Shown piece by piece: positions 63,880-64,000 of a stretch of DNA of 64,000 nt (the first letter of the stretch is position 1; every line of letters begins with the position of its first letter). A program made the position numbers and the translations under genes. A model generated the notes under the pieces. The model worked only from the letters and a program-made list of their open reading frames with translations, searched no databases and had not been told where the DNA came from. This DNA comes from Amycolatopsis benzoatilytica AK 16/65 (GTDB lineage Bacteria > Actinomycetota > Actinomycetes > Mycobacteriales > Pseudonocardiaceae): contig NZ_KB912942.1 of assembly GCF_000383915.1 (NCBI RefSeq), forward strand, positions 1,648,561 through 1,712,560, written 5' to 3'.

Positions 63880-64000
63880 CGTCGGCCTCCGTCGGAGTCA
63901 TGCTGAAGGTGCGCGCGCCGGGCGGCGCGTCGCGGGGCAGGTACCAGGCCGATGGGGACGCCACCCATATCTGTCTCCATTCGGCGGCGTTGCGTTACGC

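Noticed and set aside
63713..63964. Small - strand frame at the window end
   Set aside because: It overlaps the start of the GAF-ANTAR gene, lacks a ribosome site and shows no recognisable domain.
1..64000. tRNA, rRNA, CRISPR arrays, transposons or phage genes
   Set aside because: I looked for cloverleaf-like GTTCGAATC segments, regularly spaced direct repeats and transposase or integrase motifs, and found none that could be supported by eye.

Overview
The window is high-GC actinomycete DNA. It has GTG/TTG starts, start/stop overlaps (ATGA, GTGA) along operons, IdeR/DmdR-type iron boxes, GAF-ANTAR and DUF1876 genes and large NRPS operons. The gene content and a recurring intergenic palindrome fit a pseudonocardial genus such as Amycolatopsis. 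That assignment is an inference; no rRNA or marker gene is present.

Region 1 (1-15.8 kb, all + strand) is one edge of an NRPS-PKS cluster. It holds the thioesterase end of an upstream synthase, then a 2835-residue enzyme read as A(Val-like)-T-C-A(Pro-like)-T-KS-KR-T-TE with no acyltransferase. A TauD-family Fe(II)/2-oxoglutarate oxygenase and a cytochrome P450 follow. Val-Pro-reduced ketide plus a TauD oxygenase is the logic of the detoxin/rimosamide family. Next come a sugar-nucleotidyltransferase-like gene, a beta-lactamase-fold serine hydrolase, a family 1 glycosyltransferase and a DUF72 gene.

Region 2 (16.0-46.7 kb) is a complete-looking mixed-ligand siderophore locus. It contains a lipoprotein receptor, four translationally coupled NRPS genes (seven A domains) behind an mbtH gene, an EntS-like MFS exporter, an aryl-AMP ligase, two FecCD permeases, an MbtI-like salicylate synthase and an ornithine N-monooxygenase. 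Four iron boxes precede all its transcription units. C-domain types and A-domain pockets suggest salicylate, a cyclised Cys/Ser/Thr, three Ser, one formyl-hydroxyornithine-like and one unassigned, perhaps basic, residue. No thioesterase, formyltransferase or ABC ATPase was found in this locus.

Region 3 (46.8-53.0 kb) looks like a flavin-based trans-membrane electron-transfer locus. A sensor kinase and response regulator sit between two short exported proteins that both end in SGGS. One of these is translationally coupled to ApbE (flavin transferase), followed by a ferric-reductase-like membrane protein, a NuoF-like flavoprotein and a 3Fe-4S-type ferredoxin; a DoxX protein lies opposite. I propose that the SGGS tails are minimal flavinylation sites. 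This is the most novel candidate in the window.

Region 4 (53.4-64 kb) holds membrane and sulfur genes: DUF2231, TauE/SafE, CadD-like, an SQR / DsrC-TusE / DsrE-like / class I aldolase / DUF1876 cassette, a DMT permease, a SulP transporter, two small conserved genes and a GAF-ANTAR regulator.

Five copies of a palindromic element of about 54 bp with a conserved loop lie in intergenic gaps across the window. I saw no tRNA, rRNA, CRISPR array, transposase or integrase.
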